The notes: generated by a model from the letters alone, not told the origin. A stretch of 64,000 nucleotides of DNA from Echinicola rosea (GCF_005281475.1 NZ_CP040106.1:5198001-5262000); one strand, 5' to 3'; numbered from the stretch's first letter, positions 8,814 to 16,947 are shown. Numbers and translations are program-made.

Positions 8814-8833
8814 ATAATGCCAATTAGGTATTA
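8814..8833 (-). promoter_or_regulatory. Weak member of the island palindrome family, upstream of the KAP-type gene
   Basis: The plus strand reads ATAATGCCAATTAGGTATTA, about 29-48 bp upstream of the start at 8785. It keeps the right half (AGGTATT) seen at 15316-15322 but the left half is degenerate. It is listed only because of its position, matching the other three sites. Confidence 0.25.
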
Positions 8834-8847
8834 ATCATTTCTATCTC

Positions 8848-9567
8848 CTATAAAAGTTTTTTTATCATTTCAATTGTAGAATTTAAGGGAGAGGTAACAT
8901 CATCCATTAAAATTTGATTATATCTTATCTCTTTCCTATTTACTACATCCATAGCAATACCATATTTTGGACCAATTACATATTCTTTGGTATAATGCTT
9001 TTCTAAATATCTAAACAGAACATCAGTATATAAAGATATTTCCTCTAAACGATATCCTTTGAGCTTAGAAATAAACCAAATTGCTCCTATTTTTTTGTTG
9101 TTTCCTTCCACAAATGAATAAACATGACTTGGTCTTACTTGAATAGGCAAATCATTAATTTTCATTATAGATTTACTCATTGGCTTCGCTAAGTAATTGA
9201 GCTTTCCTACAGGTTTATAATTAGAAAAGTCAAAGTCTTCAAAACCGTATAAAATTTCAATATTTCTTTGATACATTGTTTTTGATATTTTAGCATTAGC
9301 ATTGTCTGCACGGTTAACCAAATCATCAATTTTTTCATTGATCAAAGTTGAATCTTCAGATTTGAAATAGTTGCTTATGGCGCAGTTAGAGGTCACCCAG
9401 TAATCTCCGCCCCCTTCAGAATCGATCTGTTGATTAGACTTTTTTAGATTGTTTATAAGAGTGATTTTTGAATTTTCAGTTTTTCTTCTAGACTCAACAA
9501 CTTTGCTAACAGATATCTTTTCCATACTATTTTGGGTTTTTGAAAGGTAACTTGTAATAATACCCAA
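8848..9567 (-). CDS. Hypothetical protein (TIGR04255-like in appearance)
   Basis: This 239-residue soluble protein has no signal or membrane segment. It has an N-terminal polar region (about residues 1-55), then a mixed alpha/beta part with IEILYGFEDFDF, QVRPSHVYSFVEGNNKKIGAIWFISKLKGYRLEEISLYTDVLFRYL. The last phrase is a helix-strand pattern seen in proteins that read a tagged tail of a partner, but I cannot name a family with certainty. A strong palindrome (9582-9605) lies 15 bp upstream of its start, so it is probably independently promoted. The base composition is AT-rich, like its neighbours. Confidence 0.55.
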   Translation of the reverse strand: MGIITSYLSKTQNSMEKISVSKVVESRRKTENSKITLINNLKKSNQQIDSEGGGDYWVTSNCAISNYFKSEDSTLINEKIDDLVNRADNANAKISKTMYQRNIEILYGFEDFDFSNYKPVGKLNYLAKPMSKSIMKINDLPIQVRPSHVYSFVEGNNKKIGAIWFISKLKGYRLEEISLYTDVLFRYLEKHYTKEYVIGPKYGIAMDVVNRKEIRYNQILMDDVTSPLNSTIEMIKKLL

Positions 9568-9581
9568 TAAGAAAATTAATT

Positions 9582-9605
9582 AAAATACCCCACATAGGGT
9601 ATTTT
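9582..9605 (-). promoter_or_regulatory. Strong palindrome AAAATACCC-N5-AGGGTATTTT
   Basis: AAAATACCC (9582-9590) and AGGGTATTTT (9596-9605) form a near-perfect inverted repeat 15 bp upstream of the minus-strand gene starting at 9567. A further half site, ATACCCAAT, lies at 9559-9567. The position suggests an operator or autoregulatory site. Confidence 0.5.
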
Positions 9606-9663
9606 TTACCTGCTTCAAAACACCTATCTTGAAAAGTTTAATATTCCCAGCACTATTCTTTCA

Positions 9664-10073
9664 ATGAAAAAACACCTACTCGTACTCTACCTAGCTTTAT
9701 TTTTTGCATTAGCCCAGGCATATGGCCAGACGGTTTATATAACCAAAACCGGCACCAAATACCACAAATCATCTTGCAAGTATTTAAATATAGCTCAATA
9801 AGCCTTCAACTAACAGATGCCAAAAAGAGAGATTACACCGCTTGCAGTGTGTGCAAACCAATCTCTACAGTAACTAACAATAAGACTGGCACATCAACTA
9901 AGGCTGCAAGTGAAACCAACAATACGACTCCAACAAAAACCAGTACAACGAAACCATCCCCTCAACCAAGGGCTACTTCTGCTCACTGTTCCTCCGGTGT
10001 TACCAAAGCGGGAAGTCGATGCAAAAGAATGACTAAAAGCGCCAATGGGAAATGTTTCCATCATGGAGGATAG
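9664..10073 (+). pseudogene. Secreted Cys-rich protein gene (DUF5763-like C-terminus) with a -1 frameshift
   Basis: A signal peptide (ATG at 9664; MKKHLLVLYLALFFALAQ...) is followed by VYITKTGTKYHKSSCKYLN, then a stop at 9799. The -1 frame continues the same domain at once: YSSISLQLTDAKKRDYTACSVCKP, a Thr/Ser/Pro-rich linker, and the Cys/His motif CSSGVTKAGSRCKRMT...CFHH typical of DUF5763. Joining both frames gives the expected family order. At the junction the zero frame reads T TTA AAT, a perfect X XXY YYZ slippery heptamer. The choices are a single-base deletion, a sequencing error, or programmed -1 frameshifting. It is isolated on the plus strand in a minus-strand island. Confidence 0.65.
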
Positions 10074-10122
10074 CAAATAAGTAATCCCATGGACTAATCC
10101 TTTATTAAAACAATCAGGAAAA

Positions 10123-10170
10123 GGGAATTACAAATTCCCTAGATATTTAGGTGAAGTGGTATACTTCACC
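10123..10170. repeat. Double-hairpin repeat, copy 2
   Basis: GGGAATT-ACA-AATTCCC, then GGTGAAG-TGGTATA-CTTCACC. Compared with copy 1 (4114-4159), the second stem has changed on both sides (GATT/AATC to GAAG/CTTC), so the hairpin itself seems conserved rather than the sequence. Confidence 0.5.
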
Positions 10171-10204
10171 CAGCCACCACCAAAGACTATACTACACCGG
10201 GGGG

Positions 10205-10335
10205 CTTTACGCGGTGACCGCTAACGTCCAACTAAAATGAGTATGCGCCCCAGTAGCTAGAAACAGCGAAAGTTCCATTTTTCATAGTCAAATCAGATGG
10301 CGCAAATCGCATATCTATTTTAGTATTTGTTAGGT
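10205..10335 (-). repeat. attC-like imperfect palindrome, site C
   Basis: The left arm contains CTAACG, ACTAAAATGAGTATGCG and GCGCC; the right arm, inverted, contains CCTAAC, ACTAAAATAGATATGCG and GCGCC. The outer end GTTAGGT matches the integron core GTTRRRY. The site begins 4 bp past the stop of the ATPase gene 10339-12261, the position an attC site would have. Confidence 0.55.
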
Positions 10336-10338
10336 GTT

Positions 10339-12261
10339 TTATTCATTTGAAAAGTATTTATTTGGTTTTCCAGATTTGTCAATATTAATATGGCCTTTCT
10401 TTTCCAAAACCCTTGTGCCCCACAGCGACACCTTTTGAACGGTGCACCCGACCGCATCGGCAATTTCTCTAGCCGTCATTGCTTCCGTGGGACTAAGCTG
10501 TGATATTAATCCCAAAATTTTTATTTCAACCTCAGCATAGTTACCCTCAGTAGTTGGCGCATCTTGATGAATTATTTCTGTTAATTTTTCGTCATCATCA
10601 AAACAGCGTTTAACATTAAACTGAACCACCTCTTGTTCCTCATAAATTCTATCGCATGTTGGGCACCTGTAGCTTTTGGATTTGGTCTTTATGAAATACG
10701 GATCGTATTTAGATAAAACTGAATCATAAACAAATCTTATAGGAGAGTAGTCGTCCTTTCGATCTGCATATTTGAGATTTAGTTCTGAACAGATATCATA
10801 ATCAATAGAATACAGGTTATAGTTTCCTCCGTGCTTAGAGGCTACATTTTCTGACAGGAAATGAATAAGAAAATTCTCACACAGGACATTCAGATATTCT
10901 TTCCTTAGTGGATCTAGCATTAAGTGGCTTGCGGCTCGGTCAGGAAACTTATTTTTTTCTGCGATTGCTTTTTTAAGTATTGAATTCCATATATCCATAT
11001 AATACCCAGGCACCAATTTCTTTTTAATACTTCCAATGAATTGCTTTTGGTAAGTTTTTCTAGCACTGCTTATTCCATAATTAATTTCATTTAATCCAAT
11101 CTTTTTATCAGATTGAGTGGACTGAGCTTGGATAAAGCTATTTTGAAGAATCATCCCAATTGTTCTGGAAACACCAATTGTTTCCCTAGTTATTCGATAG
11201 TAAACTAGATCTAGATTTGTCTTGAAAATATCCTCTAATTCTAGTTCTGGACAAAATATCTCAATCCGCTTGGTTATTAGTTCCTTAACAAACTGCTGCA
11301 TTTTGTTAAGAGCAGCGATCGCACCACCATATCTTTCAACGTACTCATTAAAATCTAAAGGGATAGGAAATATGTCCCTTCCTACAATAATTTTTTCGCC
11401 AAAATCATAACGATCTGTGATGACACCAACTTTGAAATACATTCCAATTCGTGAGCCAAGAAATGATTTCAATAAAGCACTAAATTTTTTCTGGGAAGAA
11501 GTGTTTAAATCCGAATACTCATCTATAAAAACGTAAATGGAATCTATTTTAGCCTTTTTCTTAATGTCACTTATTTTATTCAGAAAATCTTGAACGTTAA
11601 TTCCTTTTAACTGTGTGTAAGAAGTAGACTTTTCTTGGCTCATTGATTCTCCAGATTTCGCCCCTACCTGAGCTCCTTGTGTTGAAATCCCTGCTGAAAT
11701 TTCATCGGATTGAGATCTACTATCCTTTGCTGAAACACCAATCTCCCTCTGATTAAAGAGCGTAATCCCTTCAACTAATACTTTTTCAATGTATTCTAAG
11801 TCGTCAAGAGCTGGGTTCTCTTTACGAAAGAGAAGAAGAATTTTTTCATCAAACATCAATTGCAACTGTCTTTTTAGTGATTCGATGATTTGACGGATAA
11901 AATGAACTTCAATCAAATTACGATCATCTTCTGAATCAAATAAATCTGTGCATGTGCTTAAATCAATAAATATGGGTAGGATCGTTGTATCGCCTAGAAG
12001 TGATTCCTTTTCTCTTAGTTTTGGGGATATGGATTTTAGACATTCATAATATCCTCTCAATAAATTTGTTGTCTTACCTGTACCTCTTCTTCCTCCAATG
12101 AAATTATCTTGTTTTTGGAGTAGTCCCTGTAGAATTCCAAAGTAATCTATGAAGTACTTTTCTAGCGTATCTAGTTCCTCAATCTTGTCCAGCGAAATGT
12201 AATCCGCTCTTAAGATTGAATCAAAGGCGTTTCTTAAATTCTGAGTTTGTTTGTTGTCCAT
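10339..12261 (-). CDS. P-loop ATPase (ORC/CDC6-like) with C-terminal zinc-binding and winged-helix parts
   Basis: This 640-residue protein has Walker A GGRRGTGKTT (residues 56-65) and Walker B IYVFIDEYSDL (about 242-252), resembling ORC/CDC6-type AAA ATPases found in defence loci. A low-complexity Ser/Gln-rich insert spans about 180-215. Near residue 525 is YRCPTCDR, a likely half of a zinc ribbon. The end (about 575-640) looks like a winged helix: MTAREIADAVGCTVQKVSLWGTRVLEKKGHINI. It probably couples ATP hydrolysis to DNA binding; target and role are unknown. It is a single-gene cassette between two attC-like palindromes. Confidence 0.7.
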   Translation of the reverse strand: MDNKQTQNLRNAFDSILRADYISLDKIEELDTLEKYFIDYFGILQGLLQKQDNFIGGRRGTGKTTNLLRGYYECLKSISPKLREKESLLGDTTILPIFIDLSTCTDLFDSEDDRNLIEVHFIRQIIESLKRQLQLMFDEKILLLFRKENPALDDLEYIEKVLVEGITLFNQREIGVSAKDSRSQSDEISAGISTQGAQVGAKSGESMSQEKSTSYTQLKGINVQDFLNKISDIKKKAKIDSIYVFIDEYSDLNTSSQKKFSALLKSFLGSRIGMYFKVGVITDRYDFGEKIIVGRDIFPIPLDFNEYVERYGGAIAALNKMQQFVKELITKRIEIFCPELELEDIFKTNLDLVYYRITRETIGVSRTIGMILQNSFIQAQSTQSDKKIGLNEINYGISSARKTYQKQFIGSIKKKLVPGYYMDIWNSILKKAIAEKNKFPDRAASHLMLDPLRKEYLNVLCENFLIHFLSENVASKHGGNYNLYSIDYDICSELNLKYADRKDDYSPIRFVYDSVLSKYDPYFIKTKSKSYRCPTCDRIYEEQEVVQFNVKRCFDDDEKLTEIIHQDAPTTEGNYAEVEIKILGLISQLSPTEAMTAREIADAVGCTVQKVSLWGTRVLEKKGHINIDKSGKPNKYFSNE

Positions 12262-12285
12262 ATTTGTTATCGAGCTTCCATATTA

Positions 12286-12416
12286 CGCCTAACGGCCCTG
12301 GCTATGGCAAGTGCGGGATTTTAAAACCGATTCTTTGTCCGCCAGACCTAATGTTATTTAGTTGTAATATCTTCATTTTTAAGTAGTCAGCCCCATTTGC
12401 TAAGCAGATGTTGCAC
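12286..12416 (-). repeat. attC-like imperfect palindrome, site B
   Basis: The left arm GCCTAACG...GGCAAGTGCGGG matches the inverse of the right arm CCCCATTTGC...GTTGC. The overall length (about 130 bp) and position just after the 3' end of the gene 12426-13370 match sites A and C. The arms are imperfect, as in integron attC sites that fold as single strands. Confidence 0.5.
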
Positions 12417-12425
12417 AGACTTTTT

Positions 12426-13370
12426 TCACCAAATTGACCTTATATTCATGTCATTCAATTTGTTAAGTAATTCTTTCGCGTCATTATTCTCTGTGTTTTT
12501 TTCCAAATACTGCTCAACTTTCTCAATCATTATTTCCTTCAGTCGAGAATATTTGGCATAAGCCAATTCTTCTTCTATTTCGTCACTTGCTTCATAAAGA
12601 GTAAATGTTGAAGTATCTAACTCTGTTATCCAATCATTAAATGCTTTTTTGTCCTTTTTCATTAATTCAAAAAAAGTATCTATTGATTTAATCAATTGCT
12701 TTGAAAGTTCATGTCCTATTTCGACACCCTGAGCTCCGTCTCTGTTTTTGTAAGAACTAATTAAATCAGGTAGTTCATGAGCACTTTTTCTTGCTTCAAG
12801 ACTGTCAAGTATTTGAGGGCCGATTTCTATCACCCATTTGTGAGTTTGCTCATCAACATCTTGTCCATGTGCAGCTTTATTAAGAATTGGCAAAATATCC
12901 AAAATTGCAGATGACTCTTGATTACTTAAAACACCGTGTTCAGATAGCTGTCGAGCTATTTGGTTTATACCATGCCTATCAACAACTTTGAAATTCTGTT
13001 CAGCTAATTCCTTGAGTCTTGATTCTATTTCCATCCTAAGACCCGATAAAGCGAGATTTGAATCTATATCAACAACATTGAGAAATGAATATTTTGAATG
13101 AACTTGATGCTGCTTTGAAGCAGATCCTTTCTTTATCAATCCTGATTCTTCCAATTTCTGAGTTGCTTTCTCTAAATCATGGAATTCAACTTTTAGTCCG
13201 CCTGGCAGTTCAAATGATTTAAAAACAGGTGCAAGCCATGGAGTTATGACGATAATAATCAGAAGAACGGTTATTCCATCAATTTTAATGTCAGGCAAAA
13301 TCAAATGTCCAACGATGAATAAAATTCCAATTGCTGAAATGGAAAGTTGTATAATTCGTTTTTCTGTCAT
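12426..13370 (-). CDS. Hypothetical membrane protein in a gene cassette
   Basis: This 314-residue protein has two N-terminal membrane segments (about residues 8-26 and 33-52) followed by a helical cytosolic part. The middle (about 80-200) has the look of a DUF4145-like helical domain (SRLKELAEQNFKVVDRHGINQIARQLSEHGVLS, NKAAHGQDVD), often linked to restriction or toxin systems; this is by impression only. The motif LPGGLKVEFHDLEKA follows the membrane part. It is a single-gene cassette between attC-like sites A and B, on the same strand as its neighbours. No function can be assigned. Confidence 0.6.
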   Translation of the reverse strand: MTEKRIIQLSISAIGILFIVGHLILPDIKIDGITVLLIIIVITPWLAPVFKSFELPGGLKVEFHDLEKATQKLEESGLIKKGSASKQHQVHSKYSFLNVVDIDSNLALSGLRMEIESRLKELAEQNFKVVDRHGINQIARQLSEHGVLSNQESSAILDILPILNKAAHGQDVDEQTHKWVIEIGPQILDSLEARKSAHELPDLISSYKNRDGAQGVEIGHELSKQLIKSIDTFFELMKKDKKAFNDWITELDTSTFTLYEASDEIEEELAYAKYSRLKEIMIEKVEQYLEKNTENNDAKELLNKLNDMNIRSIW

Positions 13371-13383
13371 TTATTTAGTTTGT

Positions 13384-13515
13384 GCCTAACGGTCAAGTAT
13401 AAGCGTAGTGCGAGGTTAGAAGCACTTCACTTTCGGTTTGACGAAATGCTTGATAAAGTTCATATCATTTCAAATTAGCACTTTCGCCCGCATTACACTT
13501 ATACAATGTTGGCAT
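13384..13515 (-). repeat. attC-like imperfect palindrome, site A
   Basis: This is the clearest of four. The left arm starts GCCTAAC and continues GTATAAGCGTAGTGCGAGG; the right arm, inverted, reads GCCAAC, then GTATAAGTGTAATGCGGG. About 70 nt lie between the arms. It sits just after the stop of the OLD-family gene at 13526, as expected for the recombination site of that cassette. Confidence 0.6.
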
Positions 13516-13525
13516 TTCGTACTTT

Positions 13526-15127
13526 TCAAGTGAATATTTCATTTTCCAATTCTCGATAGACAGCTGTCTCTTCTGTAACTAATGGTGCCATAGTATCTCG
13601 AATAAAAGCACATTTATTATTGCCACATTGTGTAAGCCCAAGTATTCTTTTCAATTCAGTAAAAATATTACCGCTGGCAGATTTAATGTCATTAGCAGGG
13701 TTTCCACGATTAATGCTCTCCTGAATTGCATGATTTTTGGCATCTAAACAATTCTTCTCTAATTCGGGCTTACCAACTGTAATACACAGTTTAGATATTA
13801 ATTCATCGTCAAAAAGGTAGCTTTCAATATGTCTTCGTGTTGAAGTTTTAATTCCTTTACCTGCGTTTTCCTCAACTTCTTGAGCACTTTTATCATCCCT
13901 ATCCACAAATTTCACAATTGTTGAAGATTTAAGAATGTTTGAAACTATTTTGATTGATTGATTTTCAATATTTTCTAATTCTGTACTTGAGCCTATAGAA
14001 ACAAACTTAGTATCGTGGTATTTTGACTCAAAGATTTTACCGTAAATCTGAGCATCAAAGTCTTTATACTTTCTTCCTTGTGATGTTCCTTCACAAAAAA
14101 CAATCCTCGTAGGAGCAATCAGTTGTGAAAAGTCCGCAAAAGCTAAATCGAAGAACCTATCCCAAATAGCTCTGTCAATTTTTGCAGGTTTCATCGTCTC
14201 TGTTAAGTCAAAGTCTCTGTTATCAAAGTCTAAGAAAACAACTGTGTTTGGGTTAACCTTTTCAATTTCTTCAGCTTCTTTAAGCATACCAATCGAATGA
14301 GTCGAAATCCATAGTTGGGAATTTTCAGGCGTAAGTCGATAAAGTTCTTTTAACACTTTTGATTGAAGCCTTGTGTGCATATGAGCTTCAGGTTCATCAA
14401 TACAGACTATGGCTTCAGGGTAATATGTAGCTTTAATAATGATGTCAAGAATTAAATCGAATACAGATTTTTCTCCTGCTGAAAGGTTTTTATAATGAAA
14501 ATCTATTGAAATTCCTTTTTCAAAAAAGAAACTTCCATTTGAAAGAGGATCACCTATTGAGGTCATGTTCAAATCTTCAAAAATGTTGGAAAGAGAGGTT
14601 TGAATTTTACCAATTAGTTCAATTCGAAGTTGTTCAACTGTTTTTCCATTATTTCCTTCATTATAAACACCTGCCAAAGTTTGGGCCACGAGCCTTTGGT
14701 AATTCTCAGAAACCGTAATGTCGTTTTGCATTAAGTTTTCCAACTTCACTGATTTCGAAGGGTCATCTTGTTTATTTAGGTTACTGACGGTAAAATCGGG
14801 TTCATTTCTATAAGCGGTGCGGAAATAAAACTTACCCTTTAGTGAATCTTGATTTACCGCTGGATTGCCATGTAAGGTGATATCTACTTTATTCTGATAC
14901 CAACGATTGTCGGACGGCTGACCATCTTTTTTTTCTAAATAGTCTTGTTGTCCTCTAGAGTTGAATCCTTTAAATCTGTAAAAATGATAGAAAGCTTCAA
15001 ATAAGGATGTTTTTCCACTTCCATTCGGTCCAACAAGTACAACCAGTTTTGCGGTGGAAGGAATTTCTGTTACTGTTAAATCAGTAAATCTTTTAAATCG
15101 GTTTATTTTAATTTCTTTGATTTTCAT
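13526..15127 (-). CDS. OLD-family ATPase with C-terminal TOPRIM-like nuclease part
   Basis: This 533-residue protein has an SMC/RecF-like ATPase: Walker A LVGPNGSGKTSLF at about residues 31-43, an ABC signature-like LSAGEKSVFDLIL near 225, Walker B IVCIDEPEAHMHTRLQ near 245-260 and a switch WISTHS near 280. The C-terminal third begins with RIVFCEG (the TOPRIM glutamate) and has VKFVDRDDKSAQE, fitting the metal-binding DxD. OLD proteins are nucleases, many of them antiphage, acting alone or with a UvrD-like helicase (Gabija). No helicase partner is next to it, so it is a stand-alone type. It is a cassette between attC-like sites A and D. Confidence 0.82.
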   Translation of the reverse strand: MKIKEIKINRFKRFTDLTVTEIPSTAKLVVLVGPNGSGKTSLFEAFYHFYRFKGFNSRGQQDYLEKKDGQPSDNRWYQNKVDITLHGNPAVNQDSLKGKFYFRTAYRNEPDFTVSNLNKQDDPSKSVKLENLMQNDITVSENYQRLVAQTLAGVYNEGNNGKTVEQLRIELIGKIQTSLSNIFEDLNMTSIGDPLSNGSFFFEKGISIDFHYKNLSAGEKSVFDLILDIIIKATYYPEAIVCIDEPEAHMHTRLQSKVLKELYRLTPENSQLWISTHSIGMLKEAEEIEKVNPNTVVFLDFDNRDFDLTETMKPAKIDRAIWDRFFDLAFADFSQLIAPTRIVFCEGTSQGRKYKDFDAQIYGKIFESKYHDTKFVSIGSSTELENIENQSIKIVSNILKSSTIVKFVDRDDKSAQEVEENAGKGIKTSTRRHIESYLFDDELISKLCITVGKPELEKNCLDAKNHAIQESINRGNPANDIKSASGNIFTELKRILGLTQCGNNKCAFIRDTMAPLVTEETAVYRELENEIFT

Positions 15128-15132
15128 TTAGT

Positions 15133-15254
15133 CTGTAAGAATGCCAACGAGTGTATTTGCGCATTGCACATAAATCCCTTATATTAAATTTTCGAAAAAG
15201 CCCCTCCGTTTCATTTCAAGGCCGTTTATCCAATTGCAAATACTTATAAACATT
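15133..15254 (-). repeat. attC-like imperfect palindrome, site D (most diverged)
   Basis: The left arm GCCAACGAGTGTATTTGCGC pairs with an inverted right arm AAGTATTTGCAATTG. The outer end on the right is degenerate. It marks the 5' border of the three-cassette run, 6 bp upstream of the start of the OLD-family gene. Confidence 0.42.
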
Positions 15255-15300
15255 TATAACTGAATACATCCTTTAAAACTAAGGAATACGGATTACAAAA

Positions 15301-15324
15301 AAAATACCCAAATTGAGGTATTTT
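15301..15324 (-). promoter_or_regulatory. Palindrome AAAATACCC-N6-AGGTATTTT upstream of the cassette run
   Basis: It lies just before attC-like site D and after the terminator of the preceding genes, so on the minus strand it is placed to drive or control the cassette array, much as a Pc promoter would. The sequence matches sites at 9582-9605 and 3559-3578. Confidence 0.42.
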
Positions 15325-15338
15325 ATACTAATACATAC

Positions 15339-15365
15339 AAAAAAACTCTCCTTTTGAGAGAGTTT
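15339..15365 (-). terminator. Rho-independent terminator of the HTH-like gene pair
   Basis: On the minus strand AAACTCTC-loop-GAGAGTTT is followed by a run of seven T. It lies 89 bp past the stop at 15454 and separates that operon from the cassette array. Confidence 0.7.
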
Positions 15366-15453
15366 AAATATTTGTAGGGCTCAAAACAACTATAATAAGT
15401 TTCTGGTAGATAAAAAAGTACCTTACCCTAATATAACCAATTCATTATTTATT

Positions 15454-16122
15454 TCACAGGCCATCACCTATATCCTTCCTATACAGAGTCCTGAAAAAGC
15501 CCTTTGATTTTTCATTTGAGGAAAGCTTTGGGTATGATCGTTTACTGGTGTATTTTTTTACAGCGTCTCTGAGATATTTTGCTTTAACAGGAAATCCGAA
15601 CTTTTCAACTACTATATCATACATTTCCCAAGCAGTACGGGGCATATCAAAATAGGTGGAGCTAAATAGCTCGTCTACCCAGTCATGTATCTCTTCTAAG
15701 GATGCTTTGCTTTCTACCGGAAAATCAGGATCCTTTGATTCAGGAATGATCTCATATAATTTCTCCTCAGCTCCTTTCACGACCTGATAAACCTCGTATG
15801 CCTCTCCAAATTTATATTCGTAAACCATAATGTTCAATGACAATGCAATCGGTGAGGAGTCTACCCCTTGGTAAATCTCACTTGGTGAAAGCTGAAGGAC
15901 CTGACATAACAAAGCCGTGTCATCAATATTATATTTTAAGGTTGTAAAGGGGTTTTCTACATCCCTCACATAGGTATTTGCCTTGCCAAGTAGAAAGGAT
16001 AGATCATGGGCTGAAATCCCCAAGGAAACCCTTCGGTTCAAAACGTTTTTAACCTTAAAAATATGCACTGCTGCTTTCTTTAGCTCAACCGTCTTTGGTG
16101 GCATCTCTTTTTCCATCATCAA
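15454..16122 (-). CDS. HTH (XRE-like) protein, second gene of an overlapping pair
   Basis: This 222-residue protein has an N-terminal part that reads like a degenerate XRE helix-turn-helix (LGISAHDLSFLLGKANTYVRDVENP, about residues 34-59), with the rest mixed and soluble. The C-terminal half, ASLEEIHDWVDELFSSTYFD...AWEMYDIVVEKFG, also occurs in similar proteins of this phylum to my recollection, but I cannot name it. The start (three ATG in a row at 16122) overlaps the upstream gene by 38 nt, so the two are coupled and may form a complex. It could be a regulator or a small defence protein. Confidence 0.55.
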   Translation of the reverse strand: MMMEKEMPPKTVELKKAAVHIFKVKNVLNRRVSLGISAHDLSFLLGKANTYVRDVENPFTTLKYNIDDTALLCQVLQLSPSEIYQGVDSSPIALSLNIMVYEYKFGEAYEVYQVVKGAEEKLYEIIPESKDPDFPVESKASLEEIHDWVDELFSSTYFDMPRTAWEMYDIVVEKFGFPVKAKYLRDAVKKYTSKRSYPKLSSNEKSKGFFRTLYRKDIGDGL

Positions 16123-16654
16123 AATAGGCGATATCTATATACCATACCCGCTCCTTATCATCGATTCTTTTTATTTTATTGTTTTCTTGCTGTGACATCC
16201 TGAAGGCAGTTGAAGTAAAATGGCCCTCATTCCACTCTCCATCAAAATTCTCATTGGCAAATGTAGTAATTTCTTTAGTGCTTCGAGGCTTTTGTAAAAA
16301 GTCCGAATTATGTATTATTTCATTTATCACATGTGTTGGACCCAATTTATGAGACAAATCAATAATCTTTTTTGGGACAAGTTCCTCATTGAAAGTGTTT
16401 TTAGGATAAAAATTGGCTGGAGTATAGGTTTTGCCAGAAACTTCTGAAAACAATTTAGCTATGCAATTTAAAGCATCATCTGTGTAGGTTGCTGGATCTG
16501 ACTCACTTTCAACAATTCTAATTATACTAGAATCCTTGTTTCCATAACAAAACTTTGCAATTGTTTCTCCTGTAATATCAAATTCCATCCGGAGTCTTCT
16601 GACTTCATTTATAATATAGAGCCTAGTTCGGGATATTAAAATAGATTTTGCCAT
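16085..16654 (-). CDS. HTH-like protein, first gene of an overlapping pair
   Basis: This 189-residue protein resembles the gene downstream of it: the N-terminal half has a possible helix-turn-helix (ITGETIAKFCYGNKDSSIIRIVESESDP, about residues 27-55), and the C-terminal half has STKEITTFANENFDGEWNEGHFTSTAFRMS, parallel to the neighbour's IHDWVDELF region. The pair may have arisen by duplication. The 38-nt overlap is long for unrelated genes. The AT-rich upstream region (16655-16780) is shared with the rightward RNA candidate. No function can be assigned. Confidence 0.5.
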   Translation of the reverse strand: MAKSILISRTRLYIINEVRRLRMEFDITGETIAKFCYGNKDSSIIRIVESESDPATYTDDALNCIAKLFSEVSGKTYTPANFYPKNTFNEELVPKKIIDLSHKLGPTHVINEIIHNSDFLQKPRSTKEITTFANENFDGEWNEGHFTSTAFRMSQQENNKIKRIDDKERVWYIDIAYFDDGKRDATKDG

Positions 16655-16782
16655 TCCCTAATTAATGGCAACCTCTTTGGTATATTTTTGTTAGTAAATA
16701 TTTTGATTTATAACTAACTAATTTTATATTAGCAACATATAAACAAAGCGTTTGCAAAATCCAGGCATTTGGATGATGGACC

Positions 16783-16908
16783 TTGTTCTGAGAATGTAGG
16801 AAACTTTCAGTAAACACAAGGTGCAGGTTTAAGTGCCCCTCACTATCTTTGTGGTAGTGGTGGGCCTCCTGTATGTGTTTACGACCCTTTCCTACAGGTT
16901 TCAGAGCA
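16783..16908 (+). ncRNA. Rod-like structured RNA candidate (6S-like shape)
   Basis: A long imperfect hairpin: UGUAGGAAA (16795-16803) pairs perfectly with UUUCCUACA (16888-16896), and GUAAACACA (16810-16818) with UGUGUUUAC (16874-16882). Small internal loops separate these, and a terminal hairpin pairs CACUAUC with GGUAGUG, capped by UUUGU. The outer UUCUGA/UCAGAG extends the stem. Some tip pairs are G-U only on the plus strand, so plus is the likelier coding strand. Shape and size recall 6S RNA, but I cannot confirm the family; an inverted-repeat element is the alternative. It is preceded by an AT-rich promoter-like stretch. Confidence 0.45.
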
Positions 16909-16947
16909 TACAGTGTAGGCTCACTGCTGCTTTTCAGCCCGCCCCCA

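Noticed and set aside
10205..15254. A complete integron
   Set aside because: No IntI-type integrase or attI is present in the window; only attC-like sites are supported.
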